From Rhodospirillaceae bacterium (GTDB lineage Bacteria; Pseudomonadota; Alphaproteobacteria; UBA8366; GCA-2717185), in assembly GCA_002717185.1 (NCBI GenBank), contig PBDC01000062.1, forward strand, positions 1 to 37,244: a stretch of 37,244 nucleotides of DNA, read 5' to 3'. Positions 7,498 to 15,731 of the stretch are shown piece by piece. The number at the start of each line of letters is the position of its first letter. Positions within the stretch are counted from its first letter, which is position 1. The notes beneath the pieces were generated by a model. That model saw only the letters and a program-made list of their open reading frames with translations, was not told where the DNA came from and did not search any database. The position numbers and the translations under genes were made by a program.

Positions 7498-8724
7498 ATG
7501 CGTTGCGAAGTCGTCGCCATCGGAACCGAATTGCTACTTGGTCAAATCGTGGATACCAACTCATCCTGGATTGGTGAGCAGCTAGCTCTGATCGGAATTG
7601 ACTCGCTGTTCCAAGTCAAAGTTGGCGACAATTTCGACCGTATGGAATTGACTATTCAGCACGCATTGGAACGTAGCGACGCAGTCATATGTTGCGGAGG
7701 ACTTGGCCCAACCCAGGATGACATCACTCGCGAAGTGATCGCGTCCATCATGGGAGTAGAGCTAAACCGCGACGAGACAATCGTAGAAAAGATACGAATG
7801 GGATTTGAGTCACGAGGCCGTGTAATGGCCGACAATAATCGGCGCCAAGCAGATATCCCAGAAGGAGCGTCGCCGATCCCGCAGATGCCCGGCACTGCAC
7901 CAGGCTTGATCTGCCCTATCGGCGATAAGGTGATCTATGCCGTGCCTGGCGTACCACACGAAATGCGCACCATGATGGAAGGAACCATCATACCCGACCT
8001 GCAGCACCGATCCGGCCAGACCGCGGTAATCCGAAGCCGCGTGCTGCGCACCTGGGGCAACAGCGAATCGGGACTGGCCGAACGACTCGGCGAGCGCATC
8101 AACGAGTTAGACCGGATCGGCAACCCCACCCTCGCCTTCCAGGCGAGTGGTATCGAAGGCATTAAGGTCCGCATCACCGCCAAGTCACCGGACGAGAATA
8201 CAGCGGAATCTATTCTTTCGGCAGAGGAAGGCCTGATTCGCAACATGCTAGGAGACGTGATCTTCGGTATTGATGACGAGTCCATGGAAACTGTCGTTCT
8301 CAACATGTTAGGTGAGCGAGGCATGAGCCTCGCCATCACCGAAGGTTTGACGGGAGGCGTCATGGCATCTCGTCTTTCTGAGATCGACCAAAACATGGCG
8401 ATTTTCCGCGGCGGTACCGTGGCCACCGATATCGAGAACCATGACCTGGGTGGTGAAGCTGCTGCCTCTGCTTCCGCCGCGCAAGCCCGCCAAAGTTTCG
8501 GCACCAATGTTGGTATCGCTGTCGCCACTGCTCGCCCACAGGATGAGCAGCCTCGTGCGACTGTCTATGTCTGCCTAAATATAGACGGGAAAGCTTACTC
8601 CCAAACAGTGTCCCTGCCTGGTGACCGCAACCGGTTTCGTAACTACGCGGTTATCAATGCACTCAACTTCCTACGGCGCACATTGATGCACGGCCGGACG
8701 GATACTTTGCCAGCGTTCCGTTAG
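7498..8724 (+). CDS. cinA: CinA family protein: MoCF-type domain plus degenerate amidase (PncC-like) domain
   Basis: Residues 1 to about 170 form the molybdopterin-binding-like (COG1058) domain: AIGTELLLGQIVDTNS, CGGLGPTQDDITRE and YAVPGVPHEM are textbook CinA. The C-terminal part (about 255-400) aligns with the nicotinamide-nucleotide amidase domain, but the catalytic motif normally read as AESCTGG is TEGLTGG here. The downstream TYSNEAK block reads ATDIENH, so the serine, tyrosine and lysine expected for deamidation are all absent. The protein may keep only the N-terminal ADP-ribose/NAD-metabolite activity. The start is supported by GGAGGG about 9 bases upstream. It follows the cupin gene by 67 bases on the same strand. 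Confidence 0.93.
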   Translation: MRCEVVAIGTELLLGQIVDTNSSWIGEQLALIGIDSLFQVKVGDNFDRMELTIQHALERSDAVICCGGLGPTQDDITREVIASIMGVELNRDETIVEKIRMGFESRGRVMADNNRRQADIPEGASPIPQMPGTAPGLICPIGDKVIYAVPGVPHEMRTMMEGTIIPDLQHRSGQTAVIRSRVLRTWGNSESGLAERLGERINELDRIGNPTLAFQASGIEGIKVRITAKSPDENTAESILSAEEGLIRNMLGDVIFGIDDESMETVVLNMLGERGMSLAITEGLTGGVMASRLSEIDQNMAIFRGGTVATDIENHDLGGEAAASASAAQARQSFGTNVGIAVATARPQDEQPRATVYVCLNIDGKAYSQTVSLPGDRNRFRNYAVINALNFLRRTLMHGRTDTLPAFR

Positions 8725-8768
8725 GGGCCTAGCCTGACAATATCTTCCACCACCGCAAGGCAGAGACC

Positions 8769-9647
8769 ATGGGTGTTACCGCTAAGGGAAAGACCCTGCA
8801 GATCAAAAAGATTAAGGAACATGTTGGCGCTATCGCCACAGGTGTCGATCTGACTCGTCCAATAGATGAAGCGACCAAACAACGGCTTTACGATGCGGCA
8901 GTGGACAATGTCGCTTTGGTGATACGCGGACAAAAATTTACGGCCAAACAATATGAAAAGGCTGTCAGCCTGTTTGGCGAGCTGATGGAAGATCAGAACC
9001 GCATGTATCTGGCCAAGGGCGCACCAATGGTCAGTATTCTCTCAAACCGTAATAAGGATACGAAGGGTAAGCCGGCCAAGATGGCGAACAATGCCACCTG
9101 GCACACTGACCACACCAACCAGGAACGCCCACCGAAATTTACTTGCCTTTACCCGGTCGCGCTGCCGGATAGCGGCGGAGGCACGTCTGTCTGCAACATG
9201 CGTGCAGCATATGAAGCTTTACCTGCCAACATGCAAGTTCGCCTTGCCCCAATGCGAACCGAGAACACGCTGATCAGTAGCGCCCGCATGGCGACGGCGA
9301 ACCAAGACATCGTGCAATCCCAAATGGACAAAAACGCGGCTGGCGAAAAGCCAATAGTCCAGCCATTGATCCGTACACACCCCGACCGCGGCAGCAAAGC
9401 GATCTGGTTTCACCAGAGCAAGACAGAGCGGATTATCGGGATGACCCCGCAAGAAACCCAATATTTTCTGACCGATTTGCTGGATTCTGCGATCAAGCCC
9501 GAATACGCCTACACGCATAACTATAAGCTTGGCGACATGTTGGTGATCGACAACCGCTCGGCGATGCATAAGGCCGGTTTCGATTTTGATATGAGCCAAC
9601 ACCGCATGATCTACCGCGCGCTCGTGCGTGGCGAACGACCGGTATAA
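8769..9647 (+). CDS. TauD/TfdA family Fe(II)/2-oxoglutarate dioxygenase
   Basis: This 292-residue protein has the fold markers of the TauD/TfdA family. The iron-binding HxD is H112-T-D114 in WHTDHTN, the distal histidine is H267 in DNRSAMHKA, and the 2-oxoglutarate-binding arginine lies in the HRMIYR stretch (R279 or R283). Members hydroxylate taurine, alkyl sulfates, 2,4-D, carnitine precursors and other small acids; the substrate here is unknown. It lies 44 bases after cinA and may be co-transcribed. The gene converges with the sulfotransferase gene downstream. Confidence 0.93.
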   Translation: MGVTAKGKTLQIKKIKEHVGAIATGVDLTRPIDEATKQRLYDAAVDNVALVIRGQKFTAKQYEKAVSLFGELMEDQNRMYLAKGAPMVSILSNRNKDTKGKPAKMANNATWHTDHTNQERPPKFTCLYPVALPDSGGGTSVCNMRAAYEALPANMQVRLAPMRTENTLISSARMATANQDIVQSQMDKNAAGEKPIVQPLIRTHPDRGSKAIWFHQSKTERIIGMTPQETQYFLTDLLDSAIKPEYAYTHNYKLGDMLVIDNRSAMHKAGFDFDMSQHRMIYRALVRGERPV

Positions 9648-9799
9648 TGGTACGAACCAAAACGGATAGTCAGTGCGAACCTTTGCGTGATTTCCTATGT
9701 CACACTGGTTGCCCTGCTTACCGCTCACACACATCGGCGGTTTAGAATGGCGGCAATGACATACCGCGGCAGATTAAAAGCACCCACACGAAAATGTGG

Positions 9800-10435
9800 T
9801 CACCGTTTATCGCGCTCGACGGCGCGCGCTTGGAAATCCGCCGTCGTGTTGGTAAGGGGGAATGGTTCGTCCGGAACGGGAACGTCCAGAAAGGAACAGA
9901 GCGGCACCCAGCCTTCTGCCACGTTGAAGGTCAGCAAACGATCCGGCGCGATAGTGCGCTGCACTTCCGAGATATGATCTTCGAAGACCGACATCGCATA
10001 CGCCGTGTCGCCCAGTTTACCGCTAAATGTCTGTTTGACGATTAGTTCATATGCCATCTCGCGACGGTTGCGACCCGCTCCCTCAGGGTCCTTCACCGCC
10101 TTCAGCAGGCTGGCATAGATCGTGTCGTGAATGCTTTTAACCCAATCCGCCGCCGGCCGAACCGAAAGCAGCACCTTGGCATCAGAAAAATGGTCAGCGA
10201 GTTCCCGCCAATAGGCGGCCGATGGCCAATCGACGCTAGCCTTGTATTCGGAGAAAACCTCATCCCAATTCATGACATCGCCGCGCACCGCACCCTCCCA
10301 ATAGGGTAATTGTTTCGGGTTCGACCGCACCTCGAACATGTGATGGCAGGGCCCAAAACCAAGTCTTTCCAGTGCCATCTTCAATGATTTAGTACCGGTC
10401 CGCCCGAATCCAGCGCCGACGACCTGCAACGGCAT
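9800..10435 (-). CDS. Sulfotransferase family protein
   Basis: The 211-residue protein belongs to the P-loop sulfotransferase-like family common in bacteria and eukaryotes. The N-terminal VVGAGFGRTGTKSLKMAL is the PAPS 5'-phosphosulfate-binding loop, and VLLSVRPAADWVKS carries the Arg and Ser of the 3'-phosphate-binding motif. The acceptor substrate cannot be inferred. It starts 4 bases after the stop of the ABC exporter gene, with its Shine-Dalgarno (AAGGA) inside that gene's end, so it is probably the last gene of that transcript. Confidence 0.88.
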   Translation of the reverse strand: MPLQVVGAGFGRTGTKSLKMALERLGFGPCHHMFEVRSNPKQLPYWEGAVRGDVMNWDEVFSEYKASVDWPSAAYWRELADHFSDAKVLLSVRPAADWVKSIHDTIYASLLKAVKDPEGAGRNRREMAYELIVKQTFSGKLGDTAYAMSVFEDHISEVQRTIAPDRLLTFNVAEGWVPLCSFLDVPVPDEPFPLTNTTADFQARAVERDKR

Positions 10436-10439
10436 CTTT

Positions 10440-12266
10440 CTATTCCTTCTCTTCTGCGGCGTCTTCCATTTCCACCGCCTTCTGTTGACGCGCCCACATC
10501 ACCGCATAGGCGCCGCCACGTTCCAACAATTCACTATGCCGGCCCCGCTCAACAACAACGCCCCCATCAAGGACGAGGATCTCATCCGCATCAATCACGG
10601 TGGACAAGCGATGCGCAATCACCAGGGTCGTGCGGTCACTCGATACTTCACGCAAGCTCTCCTGGATTTCTTTTTCAGTATGAGTGTCGAGCGCCGACGT
10701 CGCCTCATCGAATAACAGGATCGCCGGATTTTTGAGGATCGTCCGCGCGATGGCGACACGCTGTTTCTCGCCACCGGAAAGTTTCAGGCCACGTTCTCCG
10801 ACACCGGTTTGGTATCCATCCGGGAGGCCCATGATGAAATCGTGGATCCGCGCCATGCGCGCTGCCTGTTCAACTTCAGCCCGAGAGGCGTCAGTACGTC
10901 CATAGAGGATGTTGTAATATAATGTGTCGTTGAACAGCACAGTGTCCTGCGGCACGATTCCGATCGAGGCGCGCAAGCTTTCCTGGGTGACGCCACGAAT
11001 ATCCTGTTTATCGACCTGCACGCTGCCCCCTGTGACATCGTAAAAACGAAACAGGATACGGCTAAGCGTCGACTTACCCGCGCCGCTAGGGCCGACTATC
11101 GCCACAGTCTTGCCAGGCGGTACCGTGAAGGAGACATTTTTCAGGATTGGGCGCCTGACGTCATAGTTGAAATCAACATTGACGAACTGCACCTCTGCGC
11201 CATTCACCGCGAGCGGTTCAGCACCCATCTTATCTGTGATCTCCTCTGGCACCTCCAGCACGTTGAACATGACCTCCATGTCGGTCAGCGATTGACGGAT
11301 CTGGCGATAGACAAAGCCAAGGAAGTTAAGCGGCAGATAAAGTTGTATTAGGTAGGCGTTGACCATAACGAAATCGCCAACGGTCATTGTCTTTTCGACG
11401 ACCTCGTTGCCGGCCATGAACATAATCAAGATCAAACCGGCGGAGATGATGCAAGCCTGCCCAACATTGAGATAGGACAGGGTCACCGTGTTGCGAACCG
11501 ATGCCTCCTCGTAGCGCCGCATCGAGTCGTCGAAACGCATCGCCTCGTGCGCCTCGTTACCGAAATACTTGACCGTCTCGAAATTCAATAGGCTGTCGAT
11601 CGCCTTAGTGTTAGCCTCGGTGTCCCGGTCGTTCATCTCACGCCGAAATTTTATACGCCATTCGGTGACGACCAAGGTGAAGACAATGTAGCCGACGAGG
11701 GTCGCGAAGGTGACCAGCGCGTACGAGAAATCGAACAAGCCCCAAAGAATGGCGCAGACCAGCCCGATCTCTAGTAGGGTTGGGATGATGTTGAACATCA
11801 TGAAGGCAAGTACGAATTCGATGCCCTTCACACCGCGCTCTATGATGCGTGACAGGCCGCCAGTCTGCCGTTCAAGATGGAAGCGCAGGCTAAGCGCATG
11901 CAGGTGACGGAAAGTGCGAAGCGCAGCGTTACGTACTGCCCGCTGCGCCACACGAGCGAAAATAGCTTCACGCATCTCGGCGAAAGCTACCGACAACACT
12001 CGTGACCCGCCATAGGCGAATAGCAACCCGATCGGCAGGGCCACGGCCAGCGCCACCTCCGCGGTCAACGCATCGACTATGTCACGGTAGAAGATTGGCA
12101 CGTAGACATTGACGATCTTAGAAAACGCCATCAGCCCGAAAGCGATGAAGACCCGCGCCCGCATACCCCACTGGCCGGCGGGCCACAAATAGGGCACCAG
12201 AGTGAGTAACGTACGGCACTGCCCCTTTGAACCAGCAGGCGAAATGTACAGGCTGGCGTGGTTCAT
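10440..12266 (-). CDS. Atm1-type ABC exporter (heavy-metal/glutathione-conjugate transporter, half-transporter)
   Basis: The protein has about 608 residues: a six-helix membrane domain (about residues 35-320) and an ATPase domain with Walker A GPSGAGKST, signature LSGGE, Walker B ILLFDEATSALD and the H-loop IAHRLST. The stretches LSLRFHLERQTGGLSRIIERG and NFETVKYFGNE are typical of mitochondrial Atm1 and its alphaproteobacterial counterparts. Those export glutathione-derived sulfur compounds or metal-glutathione conjugates. The ATG at 12266 is preferred; an in-frame GTG at 12302 would add 12 residues. It begins about 50 bases after the antiporter operon's last subunit on the same strand, so read-through transcription is likely. 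Confidence 0.93.
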   Translation of the reverse strand: MNHASLYISPAGSKGQCRTLLTLVPYLWPAGQWGMRARVFIAFGLMAFSKIVNVYVPIFYRDIVDALTAEVALAVALPIGLLFAYGGSRVLSVAFAEMREAIFARVAQRAVRNAALRTFRHLHALSLRFHLERQTGGLSRIIERGVKGIEFVLAFMMFNIIPTLLEIGLVCAILWGLFDFSYALVTFATLVGYIVFTLVVTEWRIKFRREMNDRDTEANTKAIDSLLNFETVKYFGNEAHEAMRFDDSMRRYEEASVRNTVTLSYLNVGQACIISAGLILIMFMAGNEVVEKTMTVGDFVMVNAYLIQLYLPLNFLGFVYRQIRQSLTDMEVMFNVLEVPEEITDKMGAEPLAVNGAEVQFVNVDFNYDVRRPILKNVSFTVPPGKTVAIVGPSGAGKSTLSRILFRFYDVTGGSVQVDKQDIRGVTQESLRASIGIVPQDTVLFNDTLYYNILYGRTDASRAEVEQAARMARIHDFIMGLPDGYQTGVGERGLKLSGGEKQRVAIARTILKNPAILLFDEATSALDTHTEKEIQESLREVSSDRTTLVIAHRLSTVIDADEILVLDGGVVVERGRHSELLERGGAYAVMWARQQKAVEMEDAAEEKE

Positions 12267-12315
12267 AAAGACTGGTTTTCCGGTAACGGCAGAGGATCGC
12301 ACCGTTTACAAGCGC

Positions 12316-14010
12316 TCAGAGGTAATAGACCAGCAAATAGCCGCCGAGCAACACCACTACCCAAACCGCCGCGCCACTGATCGCCCATGTGCGCGCCAGA
12401 ATGCCGCGCGGGCCGTGATAGTGGAAAACGCGTGCCAGTAGATAGGTCGCCAGTGCCGACCGCCAACGCCTCAGTTCGTTGCACGCCTGCACTAGGCTCG
12501 TCAGGAACCGGGCAACTACACGCGGAATTACATGCCGGTAGATCCAATCCGTATCGAGATTGGTCGAACGCAGTTCCGGAGGGTAGTAGCCGTAGCGGTT
12601 GAGAACCGCGAACGCGAGCGCCGCAAAGGCCAGCAGTTGCAACATAGTAATCACGTGCGAGGTCGTATACGGCACGTAATTCACCGAATAGGGCAGGATC
12701 GCATAGAGCGGCTCGGGATTAATGCCAATGAAGATACACAGGAAGGCAGTCAACCCCATTGCGATCAGCATGTTTAGGGGCGCTTCCTGCACTCGTTTGC
12801 CCGAATCGTGCGCGAAGAAGGCGAAATACGGGATCTTTATGCCTGAATGGTGAAAGACGCCCGCCGACGCGAACAGCAAGATCGTCCAAGTGACCCAATA
12901 CCCCTCATCCGCAGCAGCGGTCAGGATCATAGATTTGGTAACGAAGCCACTAAACAGCGGAAAACCGGAGATCGACGCTGCACCGATAATACAGAAGGTG
13001 GTGCTCCACGGCATGGATTTGTACAACCCGCCAAGGTCTGAACCGTTCGCCGTGCCTGCACGGTATAACACCGCGCCCATCGACATAAACAAGAGCGCCT
13101 TGTACAAAATGTGCGCGAAAGCGTGCGAGGCGGCGCCATTCAGAGCTAGTTCCGTGCCGATCCCTATGCCAACGACCATGAAGCCCAGCTGATTGTTCAG
13201 GCTGTAGGCCAGCACCCGACGCAGATCGTTTTCAATAACCGCGAAGAAAATCGGGAACGCAGTCATCGTGGCGCCAATCCAAATTAGCATCTCGGTGCCC
13301 GGAAAGCCCCGCGCCAAGGCGTAGATCGCAAGTTTGGTGGTAAAGGCGCTGAGGAACACCGTGCCGGTAACGGTCGCTTCTGGATAGGCGTCCTGCAGCC
13401 AGTTGTGAAGCAGCGGGAAAGCCGCCTTGATGCCAAAGCTGATCAGGATCAGCTTGCCGCCCAAGCTGTCGAGTCCAATTTTGTCAAAGGTGACAGAACC
13501 AGTATCACCGATGATCAGAATCGCGCCTGAAAGCAGCAACACACCGGAGCCAACCTGAATTACAAGGTATCGCATGCCGGTACGGAAGGCACGCTCGCTG
13601 CGCGCAGCCCAGATCAGGAAGACGGAGGTAATCGCGGTTAGCTCCCAGAACACAAACAGGCTGATCAGGTCACCAGCGAAGGCGGCGCAAATCGCCGCGC
13701 CCGCATAAGACAGGCCCGCGACCTGCTGCACGGTATCCTTCACATGTAGTGCGTAGATGATGCTGAGGAAACTGGCGATCGTAAAAATGTAACCAAAGAT
13801 GAGGCTGAGTTTGTCGACCCGCAGCATGACCAGCGGATAATCAAAAGCGTTGAATGTGCTGTGGTCACCGGGCTCCAAGTTGAGCATCTGCCAACCACAC
13901 AGTATCGGTAGCAGCAACATATAGGCGGCGCGCCAATGCCCCCGCAGTACTGGCACAAGAAAGGCCCCGATGACCAGGATCAGGCCGGGCGACAAATGCT
14001 CAATCATCAT
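12316..14010 (-). CDS. Antiporter-type proton-translocating subunit (MrpD/NuoN-like), third copy in operon
   Basis: This 564-residue membrane protein belongs to the Mrp antiporter / complex I NuoL-M-N family. The key charged residues are present: E123 (FVFWELTAIT), K195 (FGIKAAFPLLHNWL) and K226 (TTKLAIYAL), corresponding to the TM5 glutamate and the TM7 and TM8 lysines. It is about 70 residues longer than the other two copies. The C-terminal extension includes HDSGKRVQEAP, a soluble segment with DTDWIYRHV, and a final membrane helix; this resembles MrpD-like proteins annotated in cation antiporter clusters. It overlaps the preceding small gene by 11 bases. Confidence 0.93.
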   Translation of the reverse strand: MMIEHLSPGLILVIGAFLVPVLRGHWRAAYMLLLPILCGWQMLNLEPGDHSTFNAFDYPLVMLRVDKLSLIFGYIFTIASFLSIIYALHVKDTVQQVAGLSYAGAAICAAFAGDLISLFVFWELTAITSVFLIWAARSERAFRTGMRYLVIQVGSGVLLLSGAILIIGDTGSVTFDKIGLDSLGGKLILISFGIKAAFPLLHNWLQDAYPEATVTGTVFLSAFTTKLAIYALARGFPGTEMLIWIGATMTAFPIFFAVIENDLRRVLAYSLNNQLGFMVVGIGIGTELALNGAASHAFAHILYKALLFMSMGAVLYRAGTANGSDLGGLYKSMPWSTTFCIIGAASISGFPLFSGFVTKSMILTAAADEGYWVTWTILLFASAGVFHHSGIKIPYFAFFAHDSGKRVQEAPLNMLIAMGLTAFLCIFIGINPEPLYAILPYSVNYVPYTTSHVITMLQLLAFAALAFAVLNRYGYYPPELRSTNLDTDWIYRHVIPRVVARFLTSLVQACNELRRWRSALATYLLARVFHYHGPRGILARTWAISGAAVWVVVLLGGYLLVYYL

Positions 14011-14263
14011 CGTAATAGTCTTCTTTGCGCATCAGAATCCGGCGCAACTCCTTTGCCCCCAGAACCAAGCCGACGCTAAACACAAAGCCAAATCCAGAGT
14101 AGAAGCCGAACCACTTTTCAATCTCAAAATGCGGATGTTTCTCGTAGAACAGATCGGCTGATGTCAGCACGAAGCACAAGATCAGCAGCGCGTACCAAAT
14201 CTTGTCGACGCTGCCGTCTTTATCGAGCCAGTAGGTCTTACCATCGTCTTTCCCGTCGGTCAT
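14000..14263 (-). CDS. Small two-helix membrane protein of the antiporter operon
   Basis: The product has about 87 residues: a polar N-terminus (TDGKDDGKTYWLDKDGSVDK), one hydrophobic helix (WYALLILCFVLTSADLFY), a loop with HPHFEIEKWFGFYSG, a second helix (FGFVFSVGLVLGAKEL) and an acidic tail ending DDD. I know no family function. The ATG at 14263 is chosen because GGGGGAGG lies just upstream; the in-frame TTG at 14278 would put that site inside the gene. The start follows the upstream stop after one base (TGACATG) and its end overlaps the next gene, so it is translationally embedded between two antiporter subunits and is probably a component of the complex. Confidence 0.85.
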   Translation of the reverse strand: MTDGKDDGKTYWLDKDGSVDKIWYALLILCFVLTSADLFYEKHPHFEIEKWFGFYSGFGFVFSVGLVLGAKELRRILMRKEDYYDDD

Positions 14264-14264
14264 G

Positions 14265-15731
14265 TCAGCCTCCCCCAATCGGCCGCAACAGCTGGTAAAG
14301 CTGGTCGGCGTAGAAGAACATCACCAGGCAGCCGCACGCCGTGAGGCAAAGTGGCACTAGACAGAACATCGGCGCTTCCTTGATCACCGGCTTCTCGCCT
14401 GAATCGCCTTCCGGTCGGCTAAAATATCCGCGGCCAACCACCGGCAGCAGATAGGCCACGTTTAGCAGCGATGAGACCATCAGCACGCCGATGAAAACCA
14501 GCTCGCCCGCCTCGTAGGCGCCAAGCGCTAGATAGTACTTGCTCCACGATCCGCCGAGCGGCGGCAGCCCGATTACGCTTAAGGCGCCGACAAAGAAGGC
14601 GAACAATGTCACCGGCATGACGCGGCCGATGCCTTTCATGTCGCTAATTTCCGTCTTCCCCGAAGCGACATAGATCGCACCAGCGCAGAAGAATAGCGTG
14701 ATCTTGCCGACCGCATGCATGGCGATATGCATGCCTGCGCCGACGATGCTCAATGGCGAAAACAGAGCTGCACCGAGGATCACGTAGGAAAGTTGGCTCA
14801 CCGTGGAATAGGCCAATCTCGCTTTGAGGTTGTCCTTTGTCATCGCAATAAAAGACGCCAGTAGGACGGTCGCGCCGGCTATATACATTAACCAGTCACC
14901 GGTACCCGACTCGCGCAGGAACTCCGCCCCGAAGATGTAGACGATGACTTTGAGTACGGTAAAAACGCCTGCTTTGACGACGGCAACCGCGTGTAACAAG
15001 GCGCTAACAGGGGTGGGCGCCACCATCGCCGCCGGCAGCCAACGATGAAGCGGCATTAGCGCCGCCTTACCAATACCGTATACATAGAGTAGCAGCATCA
15101 GACCGACCAACGGTCCTTCGAGATGGCCGCTCAGAATACCGCCATCGCGGAAATCGAGCGTACCGGTCGCATACCAGGTCCAAATGATGGCGACGAGTTG
15201 GAGGCCGATCGAGGTACCGAGCAGGATGCCCAGATAAACCCGACCCGACCGGCGCGCTTCGGCGTCCTGGTGATGAGCGACCAGCGGATAAGTAGAGACC
15301 GTTAGCACCTCGTAGAAGATGAATAAGGTCATCATGTTGCCCGCAGTCGCCACGCCCAAAGCGCCGAAGATGGCAATGGCGAAACAGGCATAAAACCGGG
15401 TCTGCGAATGCTCCTTCTTCGCACGCATATAACCGATCGAATAGAGCGAATTGAGGATCCACAAACCGGAGGCGATACAAGCGAACATCATGCCAAGCGG
15501 CTCGATCTCGAAGCGAATATCTAGTCCCGGCAGGATCTCAACCAGGGATACGGCGGGCCGTTCCCCATTAAACACCCCTGATACCAGCGATACGACAACG
15601 GTGAAGAGCGAAACGGCGGTCGTCAAAGTGACCAGCTCACGCTGGTTCGGCCGTCCGTCCGACATCAAGATAAGAACCGCGCCGATCAGCGGGATTGCAA
15701 GCGCGAGTAGGATCAGGTCGGAGGCGCTCAT
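14265..15731 (-). CDS. Antiporter-type proton-translocating subunit (MrpD/NuoM-like), second copy in operon
   Basis: This is a 488-residue, about 14-helix protein of the NuoL/M/N and MrpA/D family. The conserved residues are E141 (FIFYEVLTVSTYPL), K222 (IGKAALMPLHRWLPAAM) and K253 (VVKAGVFTVLK), so a functional proton or cation channel is expected. HAVAVVKAG and ARLAYSTVSQLSY are also typical. The start ATG overlaps the stop of the preceding mrpD-like gene by 4 bases (ATGA), indicating coupled translation. It could substitute for the NuoL-like N-terminal part of MrpA, which is not otherwise encoded in the cluster. Confidence 0.94.
   Translation of the reverse strand: MSASDLILLALAIPLIGAVLILMSDGRPNQRELVTLTTAVSLFTVVVSLVSGVFNGERPAVSLVEILPGLDIRFEIEPLGMMFACIASGLWILNSLYSIGYMRAKKEHSQTRFYACFAIAIFGALGVATAGNMMTLFIFYEVLTVSTYPLVAHHQDAEARRSGRVYLGILLGTSIGLQLVAIIWTWYATGTLDFRDGGILSGHLEGPLVGLMLLLYVYGIGKAALMPLHRWLPAAMVAPTPVSALLHAVAVVKAGVFTVLKVIVYIFGAEFLRESGTGDWLMYIAGATVLLASFIAMTKDNLKARLAYSTVSQLSYVILGAALFSPLSIVGAGMHIAMHAVGKITLFFCAGAIYVASGKTEISDMKGIGRVMPVTLFAFFVGALSVIGLPPLGGSWSKYYLALGAYEAGELVFIGVLMVSSLLNVAYLLPVVGRGYFSRPEGDSGEKPVIKEAPMFCLVPLCLTACGCLVMFFYADQLYQLLRPIGGG

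Noticed and set aside
7935..8528. A 197-codon minus-strand ORF opposite cinA
   Set aside because: It lies fully antisense to a clear CinA gene, is rich in Ser, Arg and Pro as expected for a shadow frame, and matches no family.
9781..9800. Short stem (CCACA/TGTGG) after the sulfotransferase gene
   Set aside because: Only five base pairs with a short T-run nearby; too weak to call a terminator.
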